A DNA stretch of 7,101 bases, taken from Candidatus Peregrinibacteria bacterium (GTDB lineage Bacteria; Patescibacteriota; Gracilibacteria; Peribacterales; Peribacteraceae). The notes under the pieces are model-generated. The model saw only the letters and a program-made list of their open reading frames with translations, ran no database searches and was not told the DNA's origin. The stretch covers positions 1 to 7,101 of the forward strand of contig JACRIG010000021.1 in the NCBI GenBank assembly GCA_016215715.1. The letters are read 5' to 3'. Shown here piece after piece: positions 5,028 to 7,101 of this stretch (position 1 is its first letter; every line of letters begins with the position of its first letter). Made by a program: the position numbers and the translations under genes.

Positions 5028-5471
5028 ATTGAATCTGCAGGCGGAGTCGTCATCGGACCAAGAGGCATCGCTCTTGTAAGCAAGCTTCGTCAGCTGAAAA
5101 AGAGGGATAAAGAAAAAGGGGAAATGTGGTCACTGCCGAAGGGAGCTATTGAAGACGGTGAAGATGAAATCACCGGAGCAAGACGAGAAATTAGAGAGGA
5201 AACAGGCATCGACGAGGATGATCTGGAACTTGTGAGATTTCTTGCAACAGTTGCACGCGTTGATGAAGATGGCCGCGCATGGAAAAAGATTATGTTTTTC
5301 CTGTTCACAACAGAACACGACGCAAAGCTTGAGCCGCAGGACGATAAAATTCACAGAGCCCTCTGGACACCCCGTAAAGAAGTAGCAGATCGGCTTTTCT
5401 ATAAGGAAGACAGGCTCTTTTTTGAAACGAACATTACAAAAGCTCTTGTGAGAGAATGCGCACTTGTGTAG
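5028..5471 (+). CDS. Nudix hydrolase, apparent non-AUG (ATT) start
   Basis: A cytoplasmic hydrolase of nucleoside diphosphate-linked compounds. The Nudix box G-x5-E-x7-REIREETGI is perfect at residues 39-61, preceded by WSLPKG (34-39). Family resemblance clearly continues upstream of the first ATG (5124): the codons before it read ESAGGVVIG then PRGIALVSKL, the usual first strand. The frame is open only from the TAG at 5007-5009, and no ATG, GTG or TTG lies between there and that strand. ATT at 5028 has AGGA 6 nt upstream, so I propose it as the start (147 aa). CTG at 5010 and ATA at 5016 are alternatives. The substrate cannot be told; the WSLPKG form is shared with Ap4A-type and related Nudix enzymes. 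recG starts 24 nt after its stop. Confidence 0.85.
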   Translation: MESAGGVVIGPRGIALVSKLRQLKKRDKEKGEMWSLPKGAIEDGEDEITGARREIREETGIDEDDLELVRFLATVARVDEDGRAWKKIMFFLFTTEHDAKLEPQDDKIHRALWTPRKEVADRLFYKEDRLFFETNITKALVRECALV

Positions 5472-5483
5472 ACCCGCATTGGG

Positions 5484-5489
5484 TATACT
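5484..5489 (+). promoter_or_regulatory. -10 box of recG
   Basis: TATACT ends 6 nt before the GTG at 5496, inside the short gap after the Nudix stop. No Shine-Dalgarno is present, so a leaderless transcript from here, or read-through from the Nudix gene, would express recG. Confidence 0.45.
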
Positions 5490-5495
5490 CACTGC

Positions 5496-7101
5496 GTGAA
5501 GCTTAAAACTCCTCTCAAAGACGTTCTCCACACAACAGGCGACCACCTGACCGCACTCGAGGGAATGGGAATCAAAACAGTGCAGGACTTGCTCCTCTAT
5601 CTTCCCCGTGCGCACGAGGACCTCAGTCAGATTCAGACGCTGAGCACGGCGCCGCTCAATGAGAAAGTGACGCTGCGGGGAACCGTGAACAAAATAAAAC
5701 TGACACGCATCCGCGGCGGGAAATATTTGGTTGGTGCAAAATTTATTGATACCGAAGGCGGAGTCGCGGAGGTCGTGTGGTTCAACCAGCCGCACATTAA
5801 AAGAATGCTGATCGACGGCGCTGATGTTGTGCTGATGGGCAAGATTTCCGAGAAAGGGAGCAAGCTGCAGCTTCTCAGTCCGCAGTTTGAGGTAGCAGGC
5901 GCCCGGCCGCTGGTTCATAGCGGCCGTCTGGTGCCGATCTATCCTCAACATGACATCATCAACACGAAGTGGCTGCGGGAGAAGATGTCACTCATAAAGG
6001 AAGCGATCGATTTGCTTCCGGAAACTCTTCCGGCGGAAGTTCTGGAGGAAGAAAAATTAATGCGACGAAGTGAGGCTGTGTACGCGCTGCATTTTCCCGA
6101 TAAACCGGAGGATGTGACGCTCGCTCAGGAGCGTATGGCGTTCGAGGCGATGTATAACGTCCAGCACGATGCACTTGAGCGGAAGAAAGAATGGCAGGGA
6201 GAGCATCAGGAGCGATTAAAGATCCCGATGGACGTCGATCTGATTAAATCCTTCTTCGCCTCATTAAAGTTCAGCCCTACCGGAAGCCAAAAAATTGCTA
6301 TCTATGAAATTCTCCGCGACATGGAAAAAGACGTGCCAATGTCGCGGCTTCTGGAGGGTGATGTCGGCTCGGGGAAAACCCTCGTCGCGGTCGCTGTGAT
6401 GGCAACCGTTGTCAAAAGCGGCGGGCAGTGTGCGCTGATGGTGCCGACGGAAGTTCTTGCGAAGCAACATGCGCAGACCGTTGTACGATTGTTGCTCAAT
6501 CTGCATGATTATCTAAACGGACTCCGGACTTCGGACCTCGGACAGGGGGAAATTGATTTTTTGCTCCCTCATGTCGCACTTCTGACAGGTTCAACTCCAC
6601 AAGCAGAAGCCCGCACAATCAAAGAAAAATTACAGGCCGGCACCATCGACATCGTCATCGGGACGCACGCTTTGATCGAAGACACAGTCCAGTTCAAAGA
6701 TCTTCGCCTCGTCATCGTCGACGAGCAGCACCGTTTCGGCGTTGCGCAGCGCGCACGATTAAAAGAGAAGGGGAGTCCCCACTTCCTCTCGATGACCGCA
6801 ACGCCGATTCCCCGCACACTCGCACTCACCGCATACGGCGATCACGATTTATCCGTTTTGCTCGAAAAACCCGGCAATCGCAAAATCATTCAGACAACAG
6901 TGGTGTCGCCGAAGGACCGCAAAACCGTCGAACTCTTCATCGACAAATCGATTGATGATGGCCGGCAGGTCTTCGTCATCTGCCCACTCATTACGACATC
7001 AGAGGCGGAAGAGATACGCGAGGTGAAATCGGTGGAGCAGGAAAGTGTTCGGCTGCGGGATTCATTCCCGCACCGGAAAATCGCGATCCTGCACGGCCGG
7101 A
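5496..7101 (+). CDS. recG: ATP-dependent DNA helicase RecG (3' end outside window)
   Basis: Remodels stalled replication forks and branch-migrates recombination intermediates. The 535 visible residues cover the N-terminal wedge/OB region (about 55-135, with RGTV at 61-64) and helicase domain 1: Walker A GDVGSGKT (288-295), PTEVLAKQHA (317-326), IGTHALIED (388-396), DEQHRFG (409-415, motif II) and MTATPIPRTLALT (433-445, motif III). Domain 2 has begun when the window ends. An N-terminal helix-hairpin-helix-like stretch (ALEGMGIKTVQDLLLYLP) is typical. About 20 extra residues between the PTEVLAKQHA helix and VALLTGS (about 335-358) contain the heptamer repeat at 6518-6545. The start is GTG, following the leaderless pattern. 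It lies 24 nt after the Nudix gene. Confidence 0.96.
   Translation, partial: MKLKTPLKDVLHTTGDHLTALEGMGIKTVQDLLLYLPRAHEDLSQIQTLSTAPLNEKVTLRGTVNKIKLTRIRGGKYLVGAKFIDTEGGVAEVVWFNQPHIKRMLIDGADVVLMGKISEKGSKLQLLSPQFEVAGARPLVHSGRLVPIYPQHDIINTKWLREKMSLIKEAIDLLPETLPAEVLEEEKLMRRSEAVYALHFPDKPEDVTLAQERMAFEAMYNVQHDALERKKEWQGEHQERLKIPMDVDLIKSFFASLKFSPTGSQKIAIYEILRDMEKDVPMSRLLEGDVGSGKTLVAVAVMATVVKSGGQCALMVPTEVLAKQHAQTVVRLLLNLHDYLNGLRTSDLGQGEIDFLLPHVALLTGSTPQAEARTIKEKLQAGTIDIVIGTHALIEDTVQFKDLRLVIVDEQHRFGVAQRARLKEKGSPHFLSMTATPIPRTLALTAYGDHDLSVLLEKPGNRKIIQTTVVSPKDRKTVELFIDKSIDDGRQVFVICPLITTSEAEEIREVKSVEQESVRLRDSFPHRKIAILHGR
6518..6545. repeat. Four 7-nt tandem units inside recG
   Basis: CGGACTC, CGGACTT, CGGACCT and CGGACAG follow each other without gap. 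The unit is not a multiple of three, so each copy is read differently, giving NGLRTSDLGQ (341-350). They fall in a region where RecG homologues are about 20 residues shorter. No inverted second arm is seen nearby. Confidence 0.75.

Noticed and set aside
5130..5951. A 273-codon open frame on the minus strand
   Set aside because: It is antisense to the Nudix gene and recG, which are strongly supported by motifs. Its translation is Cys/Phe/His-rich with no recognisable domain, as expected of a shadow frame.

Overview
The window carries ordinary bacterial housekeeping genes at roughly balanced GC, in compact and mostly single-gene transcription units. The gene set is tgt, clpP, miaA, a Nudix hydrolase and recG, together with several short proteins I do not recognise and one DoxX-like membrane protein. 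Four genes (tgt, miaA, recG and the gene at 4550-4936) have a -10-like box only 6-8 nt before the start codon and, at that start, no usable ribosome binding site, which suggests leaderless mRNAs. Small genes, unfamiliar short ORFs and repeat-derived insertions inside conserved proteins fit a Patescibacteria/CPR-type genome (for example a Peribacteria/Peregrinibacteria-like lineage). That placement is inference only. TGA is clearly used as a stop, so the TGA=Gly code of Gracilibacteria is not supported.

Layout: 1-67 (-) is the 5' end of an unknown gene with a strong Shine-Dalgarno. 68-252 is a divergent intergenic region with a perfect 36-bp palindrome and several smaller hairpins. 253-612 (+) is an acidic hypothetical protein. 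614-1777 (-) is tgt. About 1891-2358 (+) is a DoxX-like protein with a cysteine-rich tail, followed by an intrinsic terminator and an inverted heptamer-repeat element. 2479-3114 (-) is clpP. 3230-4234 (+) is miaA, followed by a structured, probably bidirectional terminator or small RNA (4240-4350). 4374-4541 and 4550-4936 (-) are two small unknown genes in tandem. 5028-5471 (+) is a Nudix hydrolase that appears to lack an ATG/GTG/TTG start. 5496-7101 (+) is recG, cut by the window end.

The most interesting signal is a set of short-unit repeat elements. An 89-bp inverted element made of 9-nt units (GGGACCAAR type) lies in frame inside tgt. An element of similar architecture made of 7-nt units (RGCTNTY type) sits between the DoxX gene and clpP and supplies two bases of the clpP stop codon. 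An 8-nt unit palindrome (TATACCAG) lies in frame inside miaA. Four 7-nt units (CGGACNN) lie in frame inside recG. In all three enzymes the extra residues fall at a variable, probably surface, position and the catalytic motifs are kept. This resembles the Rickettsia palindromic elements in logic, but with different sequences and several unit families in one 7-kb stretch.

A second notable point is that the TGT protein has replaced all four structural zinc ligands (CxCxxC plus His) by Ser, Ser, Ser and Gln in exact register, while its catalytic aspartates are intact. tgt and miaA both modify tRNA anticodon loops (positions 34 and 37), but they are separate units here and no common operon is visible.
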